Assembly: GCA_014584635.1 (NCBI GenBank)
Contig: JACTML010000133.1
Coordinates: forward strand, 1 to 11,085
Length of the DNA: 11,085 bases
From: Nitrosomonas eutropha
GTDB lineage: Bacteria > Pseudomonadota > Gammaproteobacteria > Burkholderiales > Nitrosomonadaceae
Direction of reading: 5' to 3'
The translations under genes were made by a program, and so were the position numbers. Below the pieces are notes generated by a model. It was not told the origin of the DNA and did no database searches. It worked only from the letters and a program-made list of their open reading frames with translations. Shown here one piece after another: positions 1 to 7,520 of the stretch. Position 1 is the stretch's first letter. Each line of letters opens with the position of its first letter.

Positions 1-1862
1 ATGATGTTTTCTTCATCCAGGCTATTGAGGCTGGCGTAGTAGTGGCGAAAATAGGCTTCGAAACGCTCACGCGTGAGTGGATCGCCTTCGGTCAGCCGCA
101 TGATTTCCTGCCCGTTCTGTTGAGCTTTGCGCAGCAGACCGGGGGTGGCAGGTTTGGGCGGTATGAACACAACGACCTTGCCCATACCCGGCAGCATACC
201 TTCGCGGTTACAACGCCCGGCAGCCTGCGCCACGGCATCCAGTCCAGCCAGTGCACGATAAACCACTGGAAAATCTATATCTACTCCGGCTTCTACCAGC
301 TGAGTACTGATAACGCGAGTGGAAATACCGCTTTTAAGGCGTTGTTTGATATCTGCGATCACCTCGCTGCGATGCTGGCCGCACATCAGGGCGGAGAGAT
401 GAATGGTGCCCTTGGGCATCAGCGCATGCAGCGTGCGACAATCGGTGCGGGAATTCACTATGCACAACACGGAGTCATATTGCTGCAATTCTTCAGCAAT
501 GGATTCCCAGGCGCGAGGGGCGTTGAAGTCTTGTGGCAGTTCGGCTTCGACACGTTTCAAATCGGCATATAACACATCCGGATCATCCATTAGTTCTTGC
601 ACACTCCTGAGACCGGAAAACTTGGGGCGCGGCGAGAAGGCGGGCTGCGTCGCGGTAGAAAGCACGAAACTCACCTTATAGTTCCGTGATAAATCCTGCA
701 TGACATGCAAAATGGGGGCAAGAAATTCTGACGGCAGCAATTGTGCTTCATCCAGCACGACGACACTGTTCACAATGTTGTGTAGCTTGCGACAGCGGCT
801 GGTTCTGACAGCAAATAGCGACTCGAAAAATTGTACGTTGGTAGTAACGATGATGGGAGCATCCCAGTTTTCCGTAGCGAGCCGCGAACGCGAATCTTCC
901 TTATCGGGATCGAGATTACTATGGTGCTCAATGACATTCTCATCCCCGAAAATCTTGCGGAAAATTTCCGCTGTCTGCTCGAGGATGCTGGTGTAAGGAA
1001 TGACATAAATCACACGCTGTTTGCTATGACATACAGCATGATTGAGCGCGAATGCCATGCTGGAAAGGGTTTTACCTCCCCCGGTCGGCACGGTGAGCGA
1101 GAACAGACCGGGCGGCAACGTGGCTTTCTCACGGCACTGGCGCAGCACTTCAGCGCGGATGCGGTTAACCGGGGAATCCGTTGCATTCGCTGTTTTGTCA
1201 TTCATGTGCTGGTCAAATGCGGACAGCAATTCATTCAACGCCGGATAGCCCATGCGCAAATCTTTCCTGCGCTCATCCATAAAGGTTTCCGTATCCAGAA
1301 AGTCAGCATCCACCAGGCAGGAAAACAGCATCCTGATCCAGAGCGCGAGCGAGCCGTCTTGCGGTGGAGGTGAGGTGGGGCATGGTTGGTCGAGCAGCCC
1401 GGTTGTCGGCGTATTCCGCAATGCTTCTTGCAGATAACCTTTCTGCTTACCATCTTCCGTCCGCTGAAACAGTGAAGCGGGTTCGCCATTCCAGTCTGGC
1501 AATCCAGCGTGATGCCCGGCAATCAGGTAGGCGATGATGCGACCGTGGATGCCCAGTTTTTCAATGGCATGAATTGCGCCTGCGGTGGAATGATCCACCC
1601 GACCGGGCAGACCTTCGATATGTGCCTCGGCATCGTAACCGCTGACAGATTTGATATATCGCTGGAACTTCTCGCGGAATTTGCCAAGATCGTGCCACAA
1701 CCCGGACAAGCGCGCCCAGTCCTGACTATTAAAAACAGATGAAAATTCAGCTGCCAATACAGCAACAGCGAGCAAATGCTCCTCCAGAAAATGCTCAACC
1801 CATCGTCCATCCGGTAGCTGCCGCACATGTGCCAGATAAGAGGTATTGTTTTCAGCAGTCAC
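1..1862 (-). CDS. cas3: CRISPR-associated helicase/nuclease Cas3, HD domain N-terminal, type I-C-like (3' end outside window)
   Basis: Cas3 is recruited by the crRNA-guided Cascade complex and unwinds and degrades target DNA. I read 620 uninterrupted codons to the left edge. The HD nuclease domain comes first: H24 and H29, the WHDLGK motif at 56-61 (H57, D58), a VDH at 89-91 and the HH pair at 117-118. The SF2 helicase follows: Walker A PTGGGKT near residue 262, motif II DEAQ near 370, motif III STATQ near 402, and motif VI QAAGRCNREG near 549. The start is GTG at 1862-1860, behind GGAGG about 10 nt upstream; in that frame a TAG lies further upstream with no other ATG or GTG between. The AHIEGLPGRVDHSTAG and IAGHHAGLPDW stretches match my memory of type I-C Cas3, so the subtype is a recollection and not a search result. 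Type I-C Cas3 is usually somewhat longer, so the C-terminus should lie beyond the edge, followed by cas5, cas8c and cas7. No frameshift or lost catalytic residue is visible. Confidence 0.95.
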   Translation of the reverse strand, partial: MTAENNTSYLAHVRQLPDGRWVEHFLEEHLLAVAVLAAEFSSVFNSQDWARLSGLWHDLGKFREKFQRYIKSVSGYDAEAHIEGLPGRVDHSTAGAIHAIEKLGIHGRIIAYLIAGHHAGLPDWNGEPASLFQRTEDGKQKGYLQEALRNTPTTGLLDQPCPTSPPPQDGSLALWIRMLFSCLVDADFLDTETFMDERRKDLRMGYPALNELLSAFDQHMNDKTANATDSPVNRIRAEVLRQCREKATLPPGLFSLTVPTGGGKTLSSMAFALNHAVCHSKQRVIYVIPYTSILEQTAEIFRKIFGDENVIEHHSNLDPDKEDSRSRLATENWDAPIIVTTNVQFFESLFAVRTSRCRKLHNIVNSVVVLDEAQLLPSEFLAPILHVMQDLSRNYKVSFVLSTATQPAFSPRPKFSGLRSVQELMDDPDVLYADLKRVEAELPQDFNAPRAWESIAEELQQYDSVLCIVNSRTDCRTLHALMPKGTIHLSALMCGQHRSEVIADIKQRLKSGISTRVISTQLVEAGVDIDFPVVYRALAGLDAVAQAAGRCNREGMLPGMGKVVVFIPPKPATPGLLRKAQQNGQEIMRLTEGDPLTRERFEAYFRHYYASLNSLDEENI

Positions 1863-2021
1863 TTCATCAGATCCTCCGGGTTGTTTCCTGGAAACAAGCT
1901 TTCCGATATTTTGCCGCGCCCACTACCCAACCTTATCGGGAAACAAGCGGAGAATTACTGGCTTTCTATGATGAATAACTTTTTTGAATCCGGTATTTCA
2001 ACGAGAAGCAACGTTATTCGT
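1863..2021 (-). promoter_or_regulatory. hrpA-cas3 intergenic region, presumed cas3 promoter region
   Basis: This 159-nt gap separates the hrpA stop from the cas3 start on the same strand. It holds the cas3 ribosome binding site (GGAGG on the minus strand, about 1873-1877), a perfect palindrome at 1881-1897, a matching half-site at 1939-1948, and a 7-bp inverted repeat (GAATAAC at 1973-1979 against GTTATTC at 2013-2019). I see no GC-rich hairpin followed by a T run, so no intrinsic terminator after hrpA; read-through into cas3 is possible. The best promoter-like pair on the minus strand is a TTGAAA with a poor TATTCA-like -10 about 18 nt later, too weak to call with confidence. Confidence 0.4.
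1881..1897. promoter_or_regulatory. Perfect 17-bp palindrome upstream of cas3, candidate operator
   Basis: The sequence TTGTTTCCTGGAAACAA is an exact inverted repeat with 8-bp arms around one central base. It ends 18 nt before the cas3 GTG and abuts the ribosome binding site. The 10-mer GGAAACAAGC covering its right arm (1890-1899) recurs in the same orientation at 1939-1948, 49 bp further upstream of cas3, where the other arm is degenerate. A one-base centre suits a dimeric DNA-binding protein better than an RNA hairpin. The position suggests repression of cas3 transcription. The regulator is unknown and the role is inference. Confidence 0.45.
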
Positions 2022-5000
2022 TCACTCCCGCACGCTTTCCCACAGCTTTTGCAGGCGTTTCACTGAAACAGGTGCTGGGGTTTTCAGTTCCTGGCTGAAC
2101 AGGGAGATGCGCAGTTCTTCGATTTGCCAGCGGAATGCTTCCAGATTGGGATCGGTTATTCCTGTCTGGTGATGTTTGTGCAGGCGTTGAATGTACTGAT
2201 TCCACAGGGTTGCGATGATTTCTGCCTGTTCCTGATCACGTGCCGGATTCTTGTTGTACTTATCGAGGCGCAGGCTCATGCCTTTGAGATAACGGGGAAA
2301 GTGTTGCAGATATTGCCAGTGAGTCGCACTCATGAACCCCGGATAAACCAGGTGGTGCAGTTGTGTTTCCAGATCTTTTTTTAGAGAAGGCGCTGATTTA
2401 TCCAGGGTGGACAGTCGTTTTTTCAGTTCCTGGCAAGGTCGAGCAAGTGTGCTGATTAATCCGGTCATTTCCTGCGTAACGGGTCCCAGGCGCATTCGTG
2501 CACGTGATACCTGTAAATCAAATTCATCGGCATTGCGCGGCAGAGGATCATCACCGATGAACGCCTGATCGATGATGGCTGAACGTAGATCTTCCTTGAG
2601 CTTATCCATTTCAATCAGGCTGCTCATAAGCAAAATTGCCTGTCGATCGATCGGCAGATTTTTCTCCAGCTGTTTAATCCGATCTTTGAGCGCCAGACAC
2701 AGCAAACGCAACCCCCCTCCGTGCATGCTGTGCTGCGCGCCTTCCTGCGTATCGAATATGCGAATGGCAACACTTTGTTCCTGATCAACCAGTGCCGGAT
2801 AGCCGGTCAGCAATTTGCCGGCTCGGCTGAAACGGGTTTCCAGCGGCAATTCTCCGAAATCCCAATGAGTAATGTTGTCACGTTCAATGGAATCAGGTTC
2901 CGCTCCCGCGTCACGTGTAAATAGCTGCAATGCCGCCTGGCCGAGCTGCATTTTCAGTTCAGCCAGATCATGTCCCATGCTCAATGTAGATCCGATGTCA
3001 TCAACCACTTTGATATTCATCTGCAGGTGTACAGGAAGCAGTTTTTCATTCCAGCTATCCAGCGGTATCCTGATGCCGGTTTCGTTATGAATGAATGTGG
3101 TCAGAGATTCAGTCAGTGGCATAGCTTGATCCGAACAATTATCCAGCCACTCCAGAAAGCGGGTGACAAATTGCGGCACCGGGATAGCATGGCGCCGAAC
3201 AAGCTTGGGCAGGGTTTTCACATACCAGGTGACCTTCTCTCGAATCAGCCCTGGCACCAGCTGATCAAAGTGAAACGGCATAAACTGATTGAGCAATGGC
3301 AGCGGTATGGTAACGGTTACGCCGTCCAGTGGATGGCCGGGATCAAAGCGGTAGCTCAGGGACAAAACATGATCCGCGATTGTTAATGTTTCGGGAAACT
3401 GCTCAATCGCTGCCATATCCGCTGCCTGACGCATCAGCATTTCCCGAGTCAGGTATAAAAGTTTCGGCTCAGTTTGTTCCGCCTGTTTGCGCCATTTCTC
3501 AAATGCAGCGCCGCTGTAGATATTTGCAGGGATACGTGCTGCGTAAAACTCGAAAATCTGTTGCTCGTCTACCAAAATATCCTGCCGGCGGATCTTGCTT
3601 TCCAGTTCGCAAATTTCAGCAATCAGCTGCTGGTTATGCCGGAGAAAAGGTGCATTGCACGTAAACTCCCCTGCTACCAGCGCTTCACGAATAAAAATCT
3701 CACGCGCATGAGCGGGATCAATCGGGCCGTAAGCAACACGCCGCTTAGGGACAATGGTCAAGCCATACAAAGTAACGCGCTCATACACTACTGCTTGTGC
3801 ACGTTGTTTTTCCCAATGCGGATCAAAGTAGTGCTTTTTGCATAACTTACCGGCAATTCTTTCCAGCCAGGCGGGATCAATAGTCGCTACGCAGCGTGCA
3901 TACAGTTTGGTGGTTTCGGTAAGTTCGGCAGCCATTATCCATTTCGGCTGCTTTTTTCTCAGAGAAGAGCCAGGGAAAATCGAAAATTTGATCGCGCGCG
4001 CACCTTCGTATATTCCTTTTTCATCCGATTTGAAACCAATATTGCCCAGTAAACCGGATAACAACGCACGATGAATTTCGTCGTAACCGGCAGGAACCTC
4101 GTTAGGACGCAATCCCATTTCCCGAATCAGCGTATGCAGCTGGCCATGAATTTCACGCCATTCCCGCATTCTGCGATGGGAAATAAAATTCTTCTGGCAT
4201 TGCTCGATCAGTTTTTTATTGGATTTTTTATGTTTAACCAGTTCGTTATAAAAATCCCACAATTTGAGATAACCGATAAAATCAGAACGCTCATCACGGA
4301 ATGGCTGATGCGCCTGATCGGCCGCCTGTTGATGTTCAAAGGGACGATCACGCGGATCTTGCAGGCTGAGCGCAGAAGCAATGATCAACAACTCCGTCAG
4401 ACAGTTTTCCTGTTTGGCGGCAACAATCATGCGCGCAATTTTAGGATCAATCGGGAACCGGGCCAGCTGGTGACCAATTTGCGTCAGCTCTCTTTGCTCA
4501 TTGAGCGCCCCCAGCTCTGATAAAAGCTGATAACCATCGGCGATCATACGGGGCGCGGGGGGCTGAATAAACGGAAATTGCTCGACATCCCCGATCCTGA
4601 GCGATTTCATGCGCAAGATAACGGCCGCCAGCGAAGAGCGCAGGATTTCCGGATCGGTATACTCCGGACGCGCTGCAAAATCCTCTTCTGAATATAAACG
4701 AAAGCATACGCCGTTCATCACCCGGCCACAGCGCCCGGCCCGTTGATTGGCCGAGGCTTGCGAAATTTTTTCAACCAGCAGCTGTTCGACCTTGTTGCGA
4801 TAGCTGTAACGATTGATGCGGGCCAGTCCGGGATCAATCACATAACGAATACCAGGAACCGTAAGTGAAGTCTCCGCAACGTTGGTTGCCAGCACGATGC
4901 GCCGTCGTTGTCCGGGTGTAAAAATACGTGCCTGCTCCGCATGAGACAAGCGGGCAAACAACGGTAATATTTCTGCACCGGCTCGATTGCCGGATCCGGC

Positions 5001-5780
5001 AAAAGCATGTTTACGCAAAGTTTCAGCGGTTTCCCGTATTTCCCGCTCTCCAGGCAGGAAAACCAGAATATCGCCTTCGCCCAGGTGGGTAGCTTCGTCA
5101 ACAGCATGCAGAACAGTGCGCGCAAGATCCGGTTCTTCATTTTCTTCCTGATCATTGAAACACCGGTAATGAATATCTACCGGGAACAGCCTGCCGGATA
5201 CTTCAATGACAGGAGCATTGTCGAAATGGGAAGCAAAGCGCTGAGCGTCAATCGTGGCAGAAGTGATGATCAGCTTGAGATCTGGCCGTCGTGGCAGTAA
5301 CTGCTTAAGATAGCCAAGCAGGAAATCAATATTCAGACTGCGTTCGTGCGCTTCATCGATGATGATGGTCTGGTAGGCGCGCAATAGTGGATCCTGCTGC
5401 GTTTCTGCCAGCAGAATGCCATCGGTCATCAATTTGATGCGCGTGGCAGGATGGGTCTGATCAGAAAAACGCACTTTATACCCTACCAGCTGCCCGAGGG
5501 TACTGTTCAGTTCAGTGGCAATGCGCGCAGCAACAGTTCTGGCCGCAATTCGCCGGGGCTGGGTGTGCCCGATCAGTTTTCCGGCGCTCTGCTTTCCAGC
5601 GTTTTGTTCCAGCTCCAGACAGATTTTTGGCAGTTGCGTGGTTTTACCGGAGCCGGTTTCACCGCAAACGATGACAGTCTGATGCTGCTCAATTGCACGC
5701 GCAATTTCTGCACGGCGCGCGACAACCGGCAGTTCTTCCGGGTAGGTGATGCGGATAGTTGATTCCGGGGGAGATGTCAA
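2022..5780 (-). CDS. hrpA: ATP-dependent RNA helicase HrpA (DEAH box)
   Basis: This is a cytoplasmic DEAH-box RNA helicase of 1252 residues, close to the roughly 1300 of E. coli HrpA, which is linked to mRNA processing and ribosome rescue. Domains in order: RecA1 with Walker A GETGSGKT at 40-47, DEAH at 142-145 and SAT at 174-176; RecA2 with FLPGEREI, the TNVAETSLTVPGI motif and QRAGRCGR near 344-351; a helicase-associated HA2/OB region; and the long C-terminal domain (DUF3418 type) that marks HrpA out from HrpB. The start is TTG at 5780-5778: TGA lies directly before it in frame, and no ATG comes before Walker A (the first is near residue 118). The ribosome binding site is poor. The start lies 6 nt after the stop of the thioesterase gene, which suggests translational coupling. 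The reading frame is intact. Confidence 0.96.
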   Translation of the reverse strand: MTSPPESTIRITYPEELPVVARRAEIARAIEQHQTVIVCGETGSGKTTQLPKICLELEQNAGKQSAGKLIGHTQPRRIAARTVAARIATELNSTLGQLVGYKVRFSDQTHPATRIKLMTDGILLAETQQDPLLRAYQTIIIDEAHERSLNIDFLLGYLKQLLPRRPDLKLIITSATIDAQRFASHFDNAPVIEVSGRLFPVDIHYRCFNDQEENEEPDLARTVLHAVDEATHLGEGDILVFLPGEREIRETAETLRKHAFAGSGNRAGAEILPLFARLSHAEQARIFTPGQRRRIVLATNVAETSLTVPGIRYVIDPGLARINRYSYRNKVEQLLVEKISQASANQRAGRCGRVMNGVCFRLYSEEDFAARPEYTDPEILRSSLAAVILRMKSLRIGDVEQFPFIQPPAPRMIADGYQLLSELGALNEQRELTQIGHQLARFPIDPKIARMIVAAKQENCLTELLIIASALSLQDPRDRPFEHQQAADQAHQPFRDERSDFIGYLKLWDFYNELVKHKKSNKKLIEQCQKNFISHRRMREWREIHGQLHTLIREMGLRPNEVPAGYDEIHRALLSGLLGNIGFKSDEKGIYEGARAIKFSIFPGSSLRKKQPKWIMAAELTETTKLYARCVATIDPAWLERIAGKLCKKHYFDPHWEKQRAQAVVYERVTLYGLTIVPKRRVAYGPIDPAHAREIFIREALVAGEFTCNAPFLRHNQQLIAEICELESKIRRQDILVDEQQIFEFYAARIPANIYSGAAFEKWRKQAEQTEPKLLYLTREMLMRQAADMAAIEQFPETLTIADHVLSLSYRFDPGHPLDGVTVTIPLPLLNQFMPFHFDQLVPGLIREKVTWYVKTLPKLVRRHAIPVPQFVTRFLEWLDNCSDQAMPLTESLTTFIHNETGIRIPLDSWNEKLLPVHLQMNIKVVDDIGSTLSMGHDLAELKMQLGQAALQLFTRDAGAEPDSIERDNITHWDFGELPLETRFSRAGKLLTGYPALVDQEQSVAIRIFDTQEGAQHSMHGGGLRLLCLALKDRIKQLEKNLPIDRQAILLMSSLIEMDKLKEDLRSAIIDQAFIGDDPLPRNADEFDLQVSRARMRLGPVTQEMTGLISTLARPCQELKKRLSTLDKSAPSLKKDLETQLHHLVYPGFMSATHWQYLQHFPRYLKGMSLRLDKYNKNPARDQEQAEIIATLWNQYIQRLHKHHQTGITDPNLEAFRWQIEELRISLFSQELKTPAPVSVKRLQKLWESVRE

Positions 5781-5786
5781 TCAGTG

Positions 5787-6266
5787 TTACTTGCTTACGA
5801 TAACGGTTTCTTTCTGATTGCTGAGCGTGCCTTGCTCAATGATGGCAACCGTCAGTCTGGAAACGGCAACCCGTTTTCCGGTGGTTTCCTCGGTAATATC
5901 CGTTTGCCAGACTTGGGTACGCCGGCCAACGTGCAACGGTGTGCAGACACCGATAACGTTGCCTGCAGTAACAGCACGAATATGATTGGCATTGATCTCA
6001 ATCCCGACTGCCCGATAGCGCTCGGGATCAATCGTCATCCAGGCGGACACACTACCAAGTGTTTCCGACAGCACGCAGCTGGCCCCGCCGTGCAAAATAC
6101 CAAACGGCTGGGTAGTGCGATGATCAACCGGCATGCTGGCCTTGATAAAATCCGGGCCCACTTCAACAAAACGTATGCCGATATGTACACCCATATTGGC
6201 GTTACGCAATCCTTCCAGATAATCGATTGTGTAGTTTTTAAACCAGATTGATGGATTGGAACTCAT
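5787..6266 (-). CDS. Hotdog-fold acyl-CoA thioesterase, MenI/YdiI-EntH type
   Basis: This 159-residue protein is a single hotdog domain of the PaaI/YdiI class, which hydrolyses acyl-CoA or aroyl-CoA thioesters in the cytoplasm. The signature QPFGILHGGASCVLSE at 53-68 matches the E. coli YdiI (MenI) active site: Q53, H59 and the catalytic carboxylate E68 correspond by eye to Q48, H54 and E63. The EINANHIR block at 90-97 and the PLH-G-R-QVWQ block at 110-121 are also typical. A tail of about 15 residues after the domain is longer than in YdiI. YdiI acts on 1,4-dihydroxy-2-naphthoyl-CoA in menaquinone synthesis, but the physiological substrate here cannot be read from sequence, so I give no gene symbol. 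ATG start at 6266. It sits 30 nt after aroG and 6 nt before hrpA, with no menaquinone genes nearby. Confidence 0.88.
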   Translation of the reverse strand: MSSNPSIWFKNYTIDYLEGLRNANMGVHIGIRFVEVGPDFIKASMPVDHRTTQPFGILHGGASCVLSETLGSVSAWMTIDPERYRAVGIEINANHIRAVTAGNVIGVCTPLHVGRRTQVWQTDITEETTGKRVAVSRLTVAIIEQGTLSNQKETVIVSK

Positions 6267-6296
6267 GTTATTTCTACTCTTTTAACAAATTGGGCA

Positions 6297-7436
6297 TCAG
6301 GAGATTGCAGCAGACCGGGTTGAAACCGGAACCGGCTCTGCCCTGTGTTTGTTTCTGCGTTTTTCCACCGCTTCTGCCAGGCCAGAAAGTATCTGTTCCG
6401 TTGTAGTGAAATCAATGCAGCCATCAGTAATACTCTGACCATAAACCAGTTCTTCGCGTCGCTTACCTTCCACATTTTGCCTGCCTGCCACCAAATGGCT
6501 TTCCAGCATGATGCCGCTGATTGAATCGCAGCCTTCGGCAATTTGCCGGGCCACATCTGCGGCGACTTCCGGTTGGCGCCGATAATCCTTACTGCTGTTG
6601 GCATGACTGCAATCGATCATCAGGAAAGGTGGCAATTTAGCTTCTGTCAGCGCTCCAACTGCAGCAGCAACGCTTTTTGCATCGTAATTCGGTTGTTTGC
6701 CGCCACGCAGAATGATGTGGCAATCCTTGTTACCTTCTGTTTTGAAAGTGGCTACGCGCCCTTCCTTGGTAACTGACAGGAAGCTGTGCGGATGAGAGGC
6801 CGCGCCGATTGCATCAATAGCAATATTCAGATTGCCATAAGTGCCGTTCTTGAACCCCACCGGGCAGGAGACGCCGGAGGCCAGTTCACGATGTCCCTGG
6901 CTTTCAGTTGTCCGGGCACCGATAGCTGCCCAGCTGATCAGATCAGCTACATATTGCGGGCTGATCAGGTCAAGAAATTCTGTTGCGGCCGGCATCCCCT
7001 TGTTACCCAGTGTCAGCAACAGGTTGCGGGCAATATGTAAACCCTTGTCAATATTGAAGCTGTTATCCAGATCCGGATCGTTGATCAGCCCTTTCCAGCC
7101 TACAGTGGTACGCGGCTTTTCAAAATAAACCCGCATAATGATATGCAGCTGATCTTTCAGCTCCTCGCGCAGATGACTTAACCGCTCTGCATATTCTTCA
7201 GCGGCCTCCACATCATGAATGGAACACGGGCCGCAAATAACCAGCAAACGGTCGTCTTTTCCACGAAATATGCGATGGCTGGCCTGTCTGGCGGTATCCA
7301 CGGTATCTGTCGCGCGTTCCGTCAGGGGATACTCAACCAGTAATTTTGCCGGGGTAATCAACTCGGCCTGGCTGAGGATGCGCCGATCATCTATTTTAGG
7401 TTTCACTGATAATTGCTCTCTGTTGTCTCTGGCCAT
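6297..7436 (-). CDS. aroG: 3-deoxy-7-phosphoheptulonate (DAHP) synthase, class I AroG/AroF type
   Basis: This enzyme condenses phosphoenolpyruvate with erythrose 4-phosphate, the first step of the shikimate pathway. From the ATG at 7436 it has 379 residues; E. coli AroG has 350. Most active-site residues align with AroG at a constant +10 offset: metal ligands C71, H278 and E312, with D338 as the fourth, and substrate contacts R102, K107, R175, K196 and R244. Equivalents of the AroG feedback-site residues D146, P150 and S180 are present (D156, P160, S190), so aromatic amino acid inhibition is likely. The DCSHANSSKDYRRQP segment is more AroF-like, so whether Phe or Tyr inhibits is undecided. 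An in-frame TTG at 7493 would add 19 residues, but it falls inside a probable -35 box, so I prefer the ATG although its ribosome binding site is weak. It appears to lead the aroG-thioesterase-hrpA cluster. Confidence 0.95.
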   Translation of the reverse strand: MARDNREQLSVKPKIDDRRILSQAELITPAKLLVEYPLTERATDTVDTARQASHRIFRGKDDRLLVICGPCSIHDVEAAEEYAERLSHLREELKDQLHIIMRVYFEKPRTTVGWKGLINDPDLDNSFNIDKGLHIARNLLLTLGNKGMPAATEFLDLISPQYVADLISWAAIGARTTESQGHRELASGVSCPVGFKNGTYGNLNIAIDAIGAASHPHSFLSVTKEGRVATFKTEGNKDCHIILRGGKQPNYDAKSVAAAVGALTEAKLPPFLMIDCSHANSSKDYRRQPEVAADVARQIAEGCDSISGIMLESHLVAGRQNVEGKRREELVYGQSITDGCIDFTTTEQILSGLAEAVEKRRNKHRAEPVPVSTRSAAIS

Positions 7437-7465
7437 TTCACAAAAATGTATCCACTTTCTGTTAC

Positions 7466-7493
7466 ATAATGTGGCATGACCCTGTTTTATCAA
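7466..7493 (-). promoter_or_regulatory. Putative sigma70-type promoter for aroG
   Basis: On the minus strand TTGATA (7493-7488) matches five of six -35 consensus bases. It is followed 16 nt later by CATTAT (7471-7466), which matches four of six -10 bases. Transcription would begin near 7460, leaving a leader of about 25 nt before the ATG at 7436. A 5-bp inverted repeat (ACCCT and AGGGT) flanks the -35 box. No attenuator-like leader peptide fits in so short a leader. Confidence 0.4.
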
Positions 7494-7520
7494 GAGGGTG
7501 TATTTTACTGCGATGTGCTA

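Noticed and set aside
42..572. Plus-strand open frame of 176 codons near the left edge
   Set aside because: It lies antisense to the helicase part of cas3, whose minus-strand frame carries clear motifs. The antisense product shows no recognisable domain.
831..1373. Plus-strand open frame of 180 codons
   Set aside because: It is antisense to the cas3 helicase and HD-linker region and has no recognisable features.
1881..1897. Palindrome before cas3 as an intrinsic terminator for hrpA
   Set aside because: The arms are AT-rich, only one base separates them, and no T run follows on the minus strand.
4071..4520. Plus-strand open frame of 149 codons
   Set aside because: It is antisense within hrpA, which is intact; the frame is a by-product of hrpA codon use.
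5784..6251. Plus-strand open frame of 155 codons opposite the thioesterase gene
   Set aside because: The minus strand encodes a complete hotdog active site; the plus-strand product matches nothing I know.
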